Notes under the pieces: generated by a model
What the model was told of the DNA's origin: nothing
The model's input: only the letters and a program-made list of their open reading frames with translations
Databases searched by the model: none
Shown here: positions 37,201-45,336 of the stretch, piece after piece
How the letters are laid out: each line of letters begins with the position of its first letter
Position numbering within the stretch: position 1 is the stretch's first letter
Translations under genes and position numbers: made by a program
NCBI GenBank assembly: GCA_046153505.1
Contig: JBJXDT010000044.1
Coordinates: forward strand, 1-58,637
Direction: 5' to 3'
DNA: 58,637 nucleotides
Source of the DNA: JBJXDT01 sp046153505
GTDB taxonomy: Bacteria > Pseudomonadota > Gammaproteobacteria > Burkholderiales > Methylophilaceae

Positions 37201-37443
37201 GTAGCAGAAGGTCGCCCACATGTTGTGGATATGATTAAAAATAGCGAAATTGATTTTATTGTCAATGTGACAGAAGACAAAAAAGCCGTTGCCGACTCTT
37301 ACGAGATTCGCCGTAGCGCATTACAAAATAAAGTAACGTACTACACGACATTAGCTGGGGCAAGAGCAGCATGCATGGGCATGGGTTTTATGCAGGAGTT
37401 AGGGGTAGAGTCTATCCAAAGCTTGCACAAAAAACTGAATTAA
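34240..37443 (+). CDS. carB: Carbamoyl-phosphate synthase large subunit
   Basis: CarB makes carbamoyl phosphate from bicarbonate, ammonia and two ATP. The 1067-residue length is standard. It has two homologous ATP-grasp halves, each opening with a signature (IIGAGPIVIGQACEFDYSG near the N-terminus and VLGGGPNRIGQGIEFDYCC at about 560), and the C-terminal MGS-like regulatory domain (from GKAFISVRNEDHQKVVDIA). A strong terminator follows. Confidence 0.98.
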   Translation: MAKRTDIKSILIIGAGPIVIGQACEFDYSGAQACKALREEGYRVILVNSNPATIMTDPEMADATYIEPITWKVVEKIIAKERPDALLPTMGGQTALNCALDLDKHGVLAKYNVEMIGASKEAIDKAEDRQKFKEAMTKIGLGSAKSAIAHSLEEALQVQANIGYPAIIRPSFTMGGSGGGIAYNREEFVTICERGLDASPTKELLIEESMLGWKEYEMEVVRDKADNCIIICSIENLDPMGVHTGDSITVAPAQTLTDKEYQIMRNASLAVLREIGVDTGGSNVQFAINPDDGRMIVIEMNPRVSRSSALASKATGFPIAKVAAKLSVGFSLDELRNEITGGATPVSFEPSIDYVVTKVPRFAFEKFPQADSRLTTQMKSVGEVMAIGRSFQESFQKALRGLEVGVDGLDSISIDMDRITKEMGEPGPERIWYVGDAFRLGMTIDEVFNISKIDPWFLAQIKDIIERESALKGKHIADLDKDALFQLKRRGFSDRRLAYLLETDQHAVRAYRQAHGVRPVYKRVDTCAAEFATNTAYMYSSYEVECESNPTDKKKIMVLGGGPNRIGQGIEFDYCCVHAAFAMRDDGYETIMVNCNPETVSTDYDTSDRLYFEPVTLEDVLEIVYIEKPVGVIVQYGGQTPLKLARALEKAGVPIIGTTPDAIDRAEDRERFQKMLHELGLKQPPNRTARTPEAALIAAAEIGYPLVVRPSYVLGGRAMEIVHEQSQLERYMREAVKVSNESPVLLDRFLNDAIEVDVDAISDGEEVLIGGIMQHVEQAGVHSGDSACSLPPYSLSKELQDVLRLQTVQMAKALGVKGLMNVQFAIQGEIVYVLEVNPRASRTVPFVSKACGLQLAKIAARCMAGQTLKSQGVTKEVVPPYYSVKEAVFPFIKFPGVDTILGPEMKSTGEVMGVGATFAEAFVKSQLAASAKLPKGGKAFISVRNEDHQKVVDIAQDLVKLGFTLVATKGTARALMGHGLTVMPVNKVAEGRPHVVDMIKNSEIDFIVNVTEDKKAVADSYEIRRSALQNKVTYYTTLAGARAACMGMGFMQELGVESIQSLHKKLN

Positions 37444-37462
37444 AATACACTTAAATTTTACA

Positions 37463-37494
37463 AACCACACTCATTGGGGTGTGGTTATTTTTTT
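37463..37494 (+). terminator. Rho-independent terminator after carB
   Basis: AACCACAC (37463-37470) pairs with GTGTGGTT (37479-37486) around an 8-base loop, followed by A and seven T. It separates the carAB transcript from greA. Confidence 0.88.
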
Positions 37495-37527
37495 ACCGAA
37501 GGCAATGCTTAATACAAAGGCAATACT

Positions 37528-38010
37528 ATGGCAGCAAATCAAATCCCAGTCACCATCAAAGGTGCAGAACTAATGAAAGCAGAGTTATTACGCTTGCGCA
37601 GTACTGATAGACCGAATGTGATTCAGGCGATTGCTGAGGCGCGCGCGCAAGGCGATTTATCTGAGAATGCAGAATATGAATCGGCGAAAGAGCGTCAAAG
37701 CTTTATTGAGGGCCGCATTGCTGAGCTTGAGTCAAAATTATCGAACTTACAAGTAATCGACCCAAAGACACTCAATGCAGATGGGCGTGTCGTTTTTGGC
37801 GCAACAGTTAAGATGGAAGATCTAGATTCAGGCGACAGCAAAACATATCAAATCGTGGGAGACGACGAGGCTGATATTAAAGGCGGTAAAATTTCTGTGA
37901 GTTCACCAATCGCGCGTGCCTTAATTGGCAAGTCTGTTGGTGATGTGGCTGAAGTGTCAGCGCCAGGCGGTATTAAAGAATACGAAGTGATTGAAGTGCT
38001 TTATGTCTAA
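37528..38010 (+). CDS. greA: Transcription elongation factor GreA
   Basis: GreA stimulates transcript cleavage by stalled RNA polymerase. The 160-residue protein has the N-terminal coiled coil with the acidic tip ARAQGDLSENAEYESAKERQ and the C-terminal FKBP-like domain (VVFGATVKMEDLDSG, YQIVGDDEAD, SPIARALIGKSVGDVAEV). The stop overlaps the start of the next gene by 8 bp. Confidence 0.97.
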   Translation: MAANQIPVTIKGAELMKAELLRLRSTDRPNVIQAIAEARAQGDLSENAEYESAKERQSFIEGRIAELESKLSNLQVIDPKTLNADGRVVFGATVKMEDLDSGDSKTYQIVGDDEADIKGGKISVSSPIARALIGKSVGDVAEVSAPGGIKEYEVIEVLYV

Positions 38011-38443
38011 AAATCTTACGCTAATTATTATCACGCTCTGGGTAGGTGCGTTGTGGATGACTGGTGTTAGCGCTTATATGCTATTTCAAGCGCTTAGCGA
38101 CAAACAAATGGCGGGCAATTTGGCAGGTAAATTGTTTGAAATCGTCAGCTATGTCGGTATAGCGAGTGCACTTTTTTTGCTCATTCAGCGCCTCTTGGAA
38201 TTCGGCACTGGCGCACTCAGACAAAGTTATTTTTGGGCAGTTTTTGTCATGCTTTTGTTAGTGTTTGCTGGTCATTTTGGCATTCAACCATTGCTCGCAC
38301 AACTTAAAACAAGCGCACTACCCAATGATGTGATGCACAGCGTGTTTGCTAGCCGTTTCAGCACTTGGCACGGCATAGCAAGTGTGGCCTATTTGGTAGA
38401 ATGTTTGCTTGGCTTGGTACTGGTATTAAAGGTGAGAAATTAA
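38003..38443 (+). CDS. DUF4149 family membrane protein
   Basis: Starting from ATG at 38003, inside the greA 3' end, gives 146 residues with four membrane segments. The family-typical N-terminal WVGALWMTGVSAYMLF is followed by a GHFGIQP motif in the middle and STWHGIASVAYLVECLLGLVLVL at the end. The function is unknown. Its position after greA and before yhbY-rlmE-ftsH is a recurring betaproteobacterial order. Confidence 0.8.
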   Translation: MSKNLTLIIITLWVGALWMTGVSAYMLFQALSDKQMAGNLAGKLFEIVSYVGIASALFLLIQRLLEFGTGALRQSYFWAVFVMLLLVFAGHFGIQPLLAQLKTSALPNDVMHSVFASRFSTWHGIASVAYLVECLLGLVLVLKVRN

Positions 38444-38449
38444 GCGTTT

Positions 38450-38552
38450 TTTGCGCATATAACGCGCGCATGTTGAAAACAATGTCCTAGAAGACAATAT
38501 CCATGCGGCGTTCAGAGGTATGAAAATCTCTAGAGGATATTTAACGCGCAAA
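38450..38552. repeat. Nested inverted repeats in the DUF4149/yhbY gap
   Basis: Outer arms TTTGCGC (38450-38456) and GCGCAAA (38546-38552) enclose AACGCGCGCATG (38461-38472) facing CATGCGGCGTT (38502-38512), with a smaller TGTC/GACA hairpin in its loop. ATATCC and GGATAT add a further pairing. There is no T-run, so this is not a standard terminator. It could be a structured transcript end, a REP-like element or a decayed MITE. Confidence 0.45.
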
Positions 38553-38557
38553 TTGAG

Positions 38558-38863
38558 TTAGTTTGGAATATGAATTTTGGCTTTATCTTTGACACTTTCG
38601 CTGGCGCGATAAAGTACTAATTGTTTACCGATATGATGCACAGCAACCGCATTGGTTTTGTCGCAAATGTTTTGCTGCATGGCTTTTCGAGCATCACGGT
38701 CGTCGCCAGCCACTTGCACTTTAATCAACTCGTGCGCGTTTAAATTGAGCTCGATTTCTTTCACAATATTATCAGTTAACCCGTTATTGCCTATCATGAC
38801 AACAGGGTTTAGGCTATGCGCTAAGCCACGCAGATAGCTGATTTGTTTGGTGCTTAATTTCAT
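38558..38863 (-). CDS. yhbY: YhbY-type RNA-binding protein (CRS1/YhbY domain)
   Basis: This 101-residue protein is a single CRM domain: LRGLAHSLNPVVMIGNNGLTDNIVKEIELNLNAHELIKV, then the QHNICDKT-like helix and VAVHHIGKQLVLYR. YhbY associates with pre-50S ribosomal subunits in E. coli. It is divergent from rlmE (80-bp gap), consistent with a role in ribosome assembly together with it. Confidence 0.93.
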   Translation of the reverse strand: MKLSTKQISYLRGLAHSLNPVVMIGNNGLTDNIVKEIELNLNAHELIKVQVAGDDRDARKAMQQNICDKTNAVAVHHIGKQLVLYRASESVKDKAKIHIPN

Positions 38864-38943
38864 AAACAGAACTACTTTTTAGTGATTGATGCAAAAATGA
38901 ATTTTACCATGGAAGCGCTTAAATTAGACATGAAGATTAAGCC

Positions 38944-39561
38944 ATGAAGCCAAGCCGAACCAGCAAAGCGTGGATGCAGGAACACTTAAACGACGAGTTT
39001 GTAAAGCTCGCGCAGAAAGAAGGTTATCGCGCGCGTGCCGCTTATAAACTTATCGAGATAGACGACAGGGATAAACTCATTAAGACTGGCATGACTATTG
39101 TGGATTTAGGCGCGACGCCAGGCAGTTGGAGCCAAGTTGCTGTTCAGCGTTTAAAAGGACAAGGCCGCGTAATTGCATTAGATATATTGGACATGGTGCC
39201 AATTGCGCATGTGGAGTTTATTCAAGGGGATTTTCGCGAAGCGAGCGTATTAAAGATTTTGGAAGAAAAGATAGGAAATGCGCCGGTAGACCTTGTAATT
39301 GCGGATATGGCGCCCAATATAAGTGGTGTGAAGGATGTGGATCAAGCTGGCGCGGCATATTTAACCGAGCTGGCGCTGGACTTTAGTCAGCAATGGCTGA
39401 AACCAAATGGTAATTTTTTGGTCAAGGTGTTTATCGGAAGCGGATTTGATGAGATTGTAAAAACCATGCGCGGCCAATTTGATAAAGTGGTGACACGTAA
39501 GCCAAAAGCCTCGCGCGACCGAAGCAGCGAAGTTTATTTGCTAGGGCTTGGGCGCAAGTAG
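38944..39561 (+). CDS. rlmE: 23S rRNA (uridine-2'-O)-methyltransferase
   Basis: RlmE (FtsJ) methylates U2552 in the 23S rRNA A-loop. The 205-residue protein has the SAM motif VDLGATPGSWSQVA and the expected K-D-K-E tetrad: Lys in RARAAYKLIEID, Asp in VIADMAPNISG, Lys in FLVKVFIGSGF, and Glu in SSEVYLLGLG. It precedes ftsH by 59 bp, the classical order. Confidence 0.97.
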   Translation: MKPSRTSKAWMQEHLNDEFVKLAQKEGYRARAAYKLIEIDDRDKLIKTGMTIVDLGATPGSWSQVAVQRLKGQGRVIALDILDMVPIAHVEFIQGDFREASVLKILEEKIGNAPVDLVIADMAPNISGVKDVDQAGAAYLTELALDFSQQWLKPNGNFLVKVFIGSGFDEIVKTMRGQFDKVVTRKPKASRDRSSEVYLLGLGRK

Positions 39562-39620
39562 TATAGTAGTAGTGCATTTACCCAAATTGAATAAAACTGG
39601 GTTTAAAAAGGAACAGCATA

Positions 39621-41513
39621 GTGAATAACATCGTAAAAAGTATTGCCATTTGGATTGCCGTTGCATTGATATTATTAACGGTTTTTAACCAATTTAGCGG
39701 CAGCAGCAAAGCTGAAACGCAAATTGTTTACTCGCAATTTATGCAAGAGGTTAAAGATGGTCGTGTCGCAAAAGTGCAAATAGATGGTCGCGTCGTGCAT
39801 GGCAAAACGCAAGATGGCAAAGATTTCAGCACATACACGCCAAATGATTTATGGATGGTAAGTGATTTGCTCAAGTCCAACGTGGTGGTCGAGGCTAAAG
39901 CTGAGCAGCAACGTTCAGTGCTGCTTGAAATGTTCATGTCATGGTTCCCGATGATTTTGTTGATTGGTGTATGGATTTTCTTTATGCGCCAGATGCAGGG
40001 CGGCGGCAAGGGCGGTGGGCCATTCTCTTTCGGAAAAAGTAAAGCACGCCAATTAGACGAAAGTAACAATCAAACTACTTTTGCAGATGTTGCAGGTTGC
40101 GATGAGGCAAAAGAAGAAGTTTCTGAGCTGGTTGAGTTTTTGCGAGACCCAGGAAAATTTCAAAAACTTGGCGGCCGCATTCCGCGTGGCGTGTTGATGG
40201 TGGGTCCTCCAGGCACGGGTAAAACGCTGCTGGCGCGCGCGATTGCAGGCGAAGCAAAAGTGCCTTTCTTTACGATTTCAGGTTCTGATTTTGTTGAAAT
40301 GTTCGTTGGAGTTGGTGCGTCGCGTGTACGCGATATGTTTGAAACCGCCAAGAAAAACTCACCCTGCATTATATTTATTGATGAGATTGATGCTGTAGGA
40401 CGCAGTCGTGGCGCAGGGACTGGCGGCGGAAACGATGAGCGTGAACAAACACTCAATCAATTGTTGGTGGAAATGGACGGTTTTGAAGCCAATTCGGGTG
40501 TTATCGTGATTGCTGCAACTAACCGTGCAGATGTGTTAGATAAAGCGCTATTGCGCCCTGGACGTTTTGACAGGCAGGTGATGGTGGGCTTGCCTGACAT
40601 TAAAGGTCGCGAGCAAATTTTATTGGTGCATATGCGTAAAGTGCCAATTGATCCAGATGTGAAAGCTGATATCTTGGCGCGCGGGACCCCGGGCTTTAGC
40701 GGTGCAGATTTAGCAAATTTGGTCAATGAAGCGGCCTTATTTGCAGCGAGGCGCAACAAGCGCACGGTGGATATGCAAGACTTTGAAGATGCCAAAGACA
40801 AAATTTATATGGGTCCAGAACGCAAATCAATGGTTATGCGTGAGGAAGAGCGCCGCAATACGGCATATCATGAGTCGGGTCATGCGGTTGTGGCAAAGTT
40901 ATTGCCAAAAGCAGATCCTGTGCATAAAGTAACGATTATGCCACGTGGATGGGCCTTAGGTTTAACTTGGCAGTTACCTGAATTTGACCGCATCAGTAAT
41001 TACAAAGACAAAATGTTGGAAGAGATTTCCATTTTATTTGGTGGACGTATTGCTGAAGAAGTTTTTATGAATCAAATGTCTACTGGCGCAAGCAACGATT
41101 TTGAACGTGCGACCAAGCTGGCGCGCGGCATGGTAACAAAATACGGCATGAGTGATGCGCTTGGCACCATGGTGTATGCGGGAGATGAGCAGGATTCATT
41201 TTTTGGTAGCATGAGTTCCAAAACGGTTTCCGAAGCTACGCAACAAAAAGTAGATGCAGAAATTCGGCGTATTTTGGATGAGCAATATGCAACTGCGCGT
41301 AAGTTGATAGAAAGCAATAAGGATAAGGTCGAGGCGATGAAAGATGCGCTGATGGAATTTGAAACAATCGATGCCGATCAAATAAATGACATTATGGCAG
41401 GGTTGCCTGTGCGCGCGCCAAAACCTAGTCAATCAAAGACTAACCCTACTAGCACCAGCGGCTCATCGGGAGCAGGGGCAACCCCAGCTCCGCAACCTAG
41501 CGCTAAAAGCTAA
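39621..41513 (+). CDS. ftsH: ATP-dependent zinc metalloprotease FtsH
   Basis: FtsH degrades membrane and short-lived cytoplasmic proteins such as LpxC. The 630-residue protein has two N-terminal membrane helices (about 5-22 and 105-125) with a periplasmic domain between them, an AAA+ module (Walker A GPPGTGKTLLA, Walker B FIDEIDAVG, SRH NRADVLDKALLRPGRFDR), and the protease motif HESGH. The tail is Pro/Ser/Thr-rich. The start is GTG at 39621 with AAAAGGA upstream. A perfect terminator hairpin follows the stop. Confidence 0.98.
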   Translation: MNNIVKSIAIWIAVALILLTVFNQFSGSSKAETQIVYSQFMQEVKDGRVAKVQIDGRVVHGKTQDGKDFSTYTPNDLWMVSDLLKSNVVVEAKAEQQRSVLLEMFMSWFPMILLIGVWIFFMRQMQGGGKGGGPFSFGKSKARQLDESNNQTTFADVAGCDEAKEEVSELVEFLRDPGKFQKLGGRIPRGVLMVGPPGTGKTLLARAIAGEAKVPFFTISGSDFVEMFVGVGASRVRDMFETAKKNSPCIIFIDEIDAVGRSRGAGTGGGNDEREQTLNQLLVEMDGFEANSGVIVIAATNRADVLDKALLRPGRFDRQVMVGLPDIKGREQILLVHMRKVPIDPDVKADILARGTPGFSGADLANLVNEAALFAARRNKRTVDMQDFEDAKDKIYMGPERKSMVMREEERRNTAYHESGHAVVAKLLPKADPVHKVTIMPRGWALGLTWQLPEFDRISNYKDKMLEEISILFGGRIAEEVFMNQMSTGASNDFERATKLARGMVTKYGMSDALGTMVYAGDEQDSFFGSMSSKTVSEATQQKVDAEIRRILDEQYATARKLIESNKDKVEAMKDALMEFETIDADQINDIMAGLPVRAPKPSQSKTNPTSTSGSSGAGATPAPQPSAKS

Positions 41514-41532
41514 ATCAAAAGTAGGTTAGAAT

Positions 41533-41561
41533 AAGGGTTAGTGTCGACTAACCCTTTTTTT
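41533..41561 (+). terminator. Rho-independent terminator after ftsH, abutting folP
   Basis: AAGGGTTAGT (41533-41542) pairs perfectly with ACTAACCCTT (41547-41556) around GTCG, followed by T through 41561. The T-run ends exactly before the ATG at 41562 used for folP, so folP translation begins within or directly after a terminator. Confidence 0.88.
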
Positions 41562-42398
41562 ATGATATTTCTCTGCGGAAAATTTAGCCTTAATCTCAAT
41601 CGCCCATGCGTGATGGGTATTGTCAACGTTACGCCGGACTCATTCTCAGATGGTGGGCAATATCAAGCGACAGAAGCCGCAGTAATGCATGCGCTGGATT
41701 TGGTTAATCAAGGAGCGGATATTTTGGATGTTGGGGGTGAGTCAACTCGACCAAACGCAACGCCTGTAAGCCTGCAAGAAGAGTTAGATCGCGTAATTCC
41801 AGTCATTGAGTGTTTAGCCAAACAGATTAACATACCGATTTCTATTGATACCTACAAACCCCCGGTTATGCAAGCTGCTATTCAAGCGGGCGCTAGCATC
41901 GTTAACGATGTGCGTGCGCTACAAGAGGCAGGGGCGATGGAGGTGGTAGCAAATAGTAATGCTGGCGTTTGTTTGATGCATATGCAAGGCACGCCGCAAA
42001 CGATGCAAGATAACCCGCACTACGAAAACGTAGTGAGCGAGGTGAAAGAATTTTTGGCAGACAGGCTGAAGGCTAGTACCCATGCGGGTATTGGCGCCGA
42101 ACGGATTTTGCTTGATCCGGGTTTTGGTTTTGGTAAAACGCGCGCGCATAACATCACACTTATTCAGCAACTTGAAAGTTTAACGGAGCTTGGACAACCT
42201 TTGTTGGTTGGTTTGTCTCGAAAATCGGTGCTTGGTCAAGTCACTGGCAATGACGTGACTGCGCGGCTTTATGCCAGCATTGCAGCTTCCACTATAGCAG
42301 CAATGAAAGGCGCTAAAATACTGCGCGTGCATGATGTAAAAGAAAACGTAGAGGCCCTAAAAGTAGTGAGTGCGATAGATTTGAACAATCATGAGTAG
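41562..42398 (+). CDS. folP: Dihydropteroate synthase
   Basis: FolP joins p-aminobenzoate and dihydropterin diphosphate in folate synthesis. Family blocks are clear: GIVNVTPDSFSDGG, LDVGGESTRPNA, IDTYKP, DPGFGFGKT and LVGLSRKS. The start is uncertain. ATG at 41562 (MIFLCGKFSL) fits the usual N-terminus but lacks a ribosome binding site, because the ftsH terminator lies immediately upstream; GTG at 41541 lies inside that hairpin. About 278 residues. Confidence 0.95.
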   Translation: MIFLCGKFSLNLNRPCVMGIVNVTPDSFSDGGQYQATEAAVMHALDLVNQGADILDVGGESTRPNATPVSLQEELDRVIPVIECLAKQINIPISIDTYKPPVMQAAIQAGASIVNDVRALQEAGAMEVVANSNAGVCLMHMQGTPQTMQDNPHYENVVSEVKEFLADRLKASTHAGIGAERILLDPGFGFGKTRAHNITLIQQLESLTELGQPLLVGLSRKSVLGQVTGNDVTARLYASIAASTIAAMKGAKILRVHDVKENVEALKVVSAIDLNNHE

Positions 42399-42400
42399 AT

Positions 42401-43747
42401 ATGACTAAGCAATATTTTGGTACCGACGGAATACGTGGGCGCGTTGGAGAGCATCCTATTACGCCAGAATTTATATTGCGCTTAGGCTATGCGGCGGGGC
42501 GTGTGCTCGCAGCTCAAAGCCCACATATCGTACATCCAGCGGTTTTAATTGGTAAAGATACTCGCATTTCGGGCTATATGTTTGAAGCCGCACTTGAAGC
42601 GGGGCTCTCGGCGGCAGGTGTCGATATATTGCTTACCGGACCAATGCCAACACCAGCAGTGGCTTATTTGACGCGACTCTTGGGCGCACAAGCTGGTATT
42701 GTGATTTCCGCCTCGCATAATCCTTTTTACGATAACGGCATTAAGTTTTTTTCGGCTGGAGGTACCAAACTAGATGATGAGATTGAACATGCGATAGAAG
42801 CTGAATTGGAAAAGCCAATGCAGGTGATGGAGTCAGCACGTCTTGGCAAAGCGCGACGCATAGATGATGCAGGCGCGCGCTACGAGGGTTTTTGTATAAA
42901 CACGTTTCCGAAACATTTGCGCCTAACTGGCCTGAAAATTGTTCTGGATTGTGCGCATGGCGCAACTTATCACGTTGCACCAAATGTGTTCCAACAGTTA
43001 GGAGCAGAAATTATCGCAATTGGCAATCGTCCAGATGGCTTGAATATCAATGAAAATGTTGGATCGACTCACCCAAAAGCCTTGCAGGCAGCAGTTCTTG
43101 AGCATCATGCAGATTTAGGTGTAGCTTTTGATGGCGATGGCGATCGTGTCATGATGGTGGACAGTGCTGGCAATTTGTTAGATGGAGACGAGTTGCTTTA
43201 CATCATTGCCGCTAGTATGCATGCCAATGGCGGTTTAATTGGAGGCGTGGTTGGTACACAGATGACCAATTTGGCCATGGAGCAAGCGCTAGCAAGGCTT
43301 GGCGTGCCATTTGAGCGGGCGCAAGTGGGTGACCGTCATGTATTGGCGAAACTGAATGAGAAAAAGTGGAATTTGGGTGGAGAAAACTCTGGGCACATCT
43401 TAACGCTGGATATTACAAGTAGCGGCGATGCAATTATTGCTGCTTTGCAGGTACTTAAGGCGTTAATGTTAAGTAAAAAAACGCTGACTGAACTCCGCAC
43501 ACAATTAATTTTGTATCCTCAAGTATTGATTAACATTACGACTAAAACCAAGCTGGATTTGACACTTGAACCGATTCAGCAAGTTGTGAAACATGCAGAA
43601 GCTCAGTTAGATGGTGCGGGGCGAGTGCTTTTACGTACTTCTGGTACAGAGTCAAAAATTCGTGTAATGGTAGAAGGTCAAGATGCAGCACTTGTTCAAG
43701 CGCTCGCTGAAGATATTGCTAAAGTAGTAAAAGAAGTAAGTCACTAA
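42401..43747 (+). CDS. glmM: Phosphoglucosamine mutase
   Basis: GlmM converts glucosamine 6-phosphate to glucosamine 1-phosphate for UDP-GlcNAc, hence peptidoglycan and lipid A. The 448-residue protein has FGTDGIRGR at the N-terminus, the phosphoserine loop ISASHNPFYDNG near residue 103, the metal loop DGDGDR, GGENSGH, and the C-terminal RTSGTESKIRVMVE phosphate-binding loop. It starts 2 bp after folP, the standard folP-glmM pair. Confidence 0.97.
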   Translation: MTKQYFGTDGIRGRVGEHPITPEFILRLGYAAGRVLAAQSPHIVHPAVLIGKDTRISGYMFEAALEAGLSAAGVDILLTGPMPTPAVAYLTRLLGAQAGIVISASHNPFYDNGIKFFSAGGTKLDDEIEHAIEAELEKPMQVMESARLGKARRIDDAGARYEGFCINTFPKHLRLTGLKIVLDCAHGATYHVAPNVFQQLGAEIIAIGNRPDGLNINENVGSTHPKALQAAVLEHHADLGVAFDGDGDRVMMVDSAGNLLDGDELLYIIAASMHANGGLIGGVVGTQMTNLAMEQALARLGVPFERAQVGDRHVLAKLNEKKWNLGGENSGHILTLDITSSGDAIIAALQVLKALMLSKKTLTELRTQLILYPQVLINITTKTKLDLTLEPIQQVVKHAEAQLDGAGRVLLRTSGTESKIRVMVEGQDAALVQALAEDIAKVVKEVSH

Positions 43748-43783
43748 ATTCTTAAAAGTATTCGTAAAAAAAGATTCACGGTA

Positions 43784-43801
43784 CTTTCATAAAATAGTCA
43801 T
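43784..43801 (+). promoter_or_regulatory. Candidate Pho box before the PAP2 gene (weak)
   Basis: CTTTCAT, AAAA, TAGTCAT has the 7-4-7 layout of PhoB sites (consensus CTGTCAT repeats 11 bp apart): 6/7 and 5/7 matches by eye. No good -10 lies at the expected distance downstream, so this is the weakest of the three Pho-box-like sites. Confidence 0.3.
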
Positions 43802-43850
43802 AGTCAAATGGCATTGTGGCAAGCTGTTACTAGTGTGATAGAAAGCAGAG

Positions 43851-44390
43851 ATGACTAATAAAGCACGTTTGTATCTAAACCGATTTCATCAATTTGATAG
43901 CAAGATATGCATCAAGGTGAATCATACAAGTCAATATTGGATTGTTCGTAATTGGTTTAGGTTGATTAGCCGATTGGGTGACGGTGTGTTTTGGTATGCG
44001 CTGATGGCGGCTATTTTGCTAGTGGACAGAAAAAGTGGATTGGTGCCGGTGATACATATGGCGCTCACTGGTTTAACGGCAACATTAATCTACAAATGGC
44101 TTAAAGGCAAAACCCTACGTCCACGCCCTTACGAAGTACATCAAGATGTTTGGCTTTCTGGCAAACCTTTAGATAAATTCAGTTTTCCTTCTGGCCACAC
44201 ACTGCATGCCGTGGCATTTTGTGGTGTAACACTTGCATACTATCCAATGCTGGTTTGGCTAGTGATGCCATTTACTGTCATGGTCGGTATGTCTCGTGTG
44301 ATTTTGGGCTTGCATTACCCAAGTGATGTGCTTGCTGGTGCAATTATTGGTGCATCAATTTCTAGCTTATCGATTGCACTAGTTTTTTAG
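43851..44390 (+). CDS. PAP2 family phosphatase
   Basis: This 179-residue membrane protein has the three-part PAP2 active site: KGKTLRPRP (KX6RP), PSGHTLHA (PSGH), and SRVILGLHYPSD (SRX5HX3D). The family includes phosphatidate, undecaprenyl-diphosphate and phosphatidylglycerophosphate phosphatases. The neighbouring phospholipase C and glycolipid-type glycosyltransferase make a lipid phosphate a plausible substrate. Its 3' end overlaps the convergent phospholipase gene by 4 bp. A Pho-box-like site lies upstream. Confidence 0.85.
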   Translation: MTNKARLYLNRFHQFDSKICIKVNHTSQYWIVRNWFRLISRLGDGVFWYALMAAILLVDRKSGLVPVIHMALTGLTATLIYKWLKGKTLRPRPYEVHQDVWLSGKPLDKFSFPSGHTLHAVAFCGVTLAYYPMLVWLVMPFTVMVGMSRVILGLHYPSDVLAGAIIGASISSLSIALVF

Positions 44391-45247
44391 TGCTCTAAAA
44401 TGTATTTGGCTTTATGGCCATTGTAATAGTGAATCGGCATCGCATGATCATCTATTAACTCTTCTAAGCAGCGCACCCTCCAAGTAAGCATATGTCCTAC
44501 ATCTCGACTGTCTAGTTCTGGCTCCCAGCTTGGTCTGTGACCAGATAATACTTTATGAAACTCTTGTAATGCATGCTCAGTTTTTGCAATGTAATAATCA
44601 AAATGTTGATATTTATTATTTCGCATCGACTGCACCCATCTATTAATTATTTTAGGCAAGCAAACCATACGCAATAATCCATCTGCATAAGCTAATCTTT
44701 TAAGGCTGCGCTTAACTACGGTATGGTGATGGCCAAAACAAGGTGCAATAAAATGCATGATGACATCTGTATGCTTTAACAATAATTGGCTTGGTGTGTG
44801 AGATATTTTATGCGCAATATGTCCATCCATTGCCCATTCTGAGCCGATGTGCGTAAAAATGCTATCATTCAGCCACATTGCCTCGTGCGCCGGTACAAAA
44901 TGATTATGTGCAATTACATCCACATACAGGTGACTTGCGTATCCAATGGCAATAGCCATCTCTTCTTCAGTGTCAGCGACACTAATTAGATATTCCGCTT
45001 TTTGCCATTGGTGGGTTGTCTTAAATTTTTTTGAAATGACAGCTAAATCTGGCAAACATGCACCTGCCATGACTAACTCTGGAAAGTTCTTAATCGCATT
45101 TCTAAAGCGATTGTCTAGCAGCGGCAGTGCACCTAGCAAAGATTGAGCGAAATAAACGTGTGTAAATAACCCCCAAGCATTTGCATCAACAGAGTATAAG
45201 CAAAGAGGGAGTATCCAAAATATTGATTTTAAATATTTTTTTTGCAT
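44387..45247 (-). CDS. Exported zinc-dependent phospholipase C family protein
   Basis: This 286-residue protein has a signal peptide ending DANA, so the mature protein would begin with Trp25, as in Bacillus cereus phospholipase C, where the N-terminal Trp is a zinc ligand. Other ligand candidates occur in matching order: His30, Asp67, His79, HxxxD (His106, Asp110) followed by His116, and HxxxE (His133, Glu137). The expected reaction is hydrolysis of phospholipid to diacylglycerol and a phospho-headgroup in the periplasm or outside. It is divergent from the glycosyltransferase gene (156-bp gap). Sequence identity to characterised enzymes is probably low, so activity is inferred. Confidence 0.78.
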   Translation of the reverse strand: MQKKYLKSIFWILPLCLYSVDANAWGLFTHVYFAQSLLGALPLLDNRFRNAIKNFPELVMAGACLPDLAVISKKFKTTHQWQKAEYLISVADTEEEMAIAIGYASHLYVDVIAHNHFVPAHEAMWLNDSIFTHIGSEWAMDGHIAHKISHTPSQLLLKHTDVIMHFIAPCFGHHHTVVKRSLKRLAYADGLLRMVCLPKIINRWVQSMRNNKYQHFDYYIAKTEHALQEFHKVLSGHRPSWEPELDSRDVGHMLTWRVRCLEELIDDHAMPIHYYNGHKAKYILEH

Positions 45248-45336
45248 GTGCGTAATTTCTCATGACAATATGAAAATTAAGTGACGAATAAATGAAGTTT
45301 TGGTGATATTCCATTTTATGGCCGCAAAACATGTCA

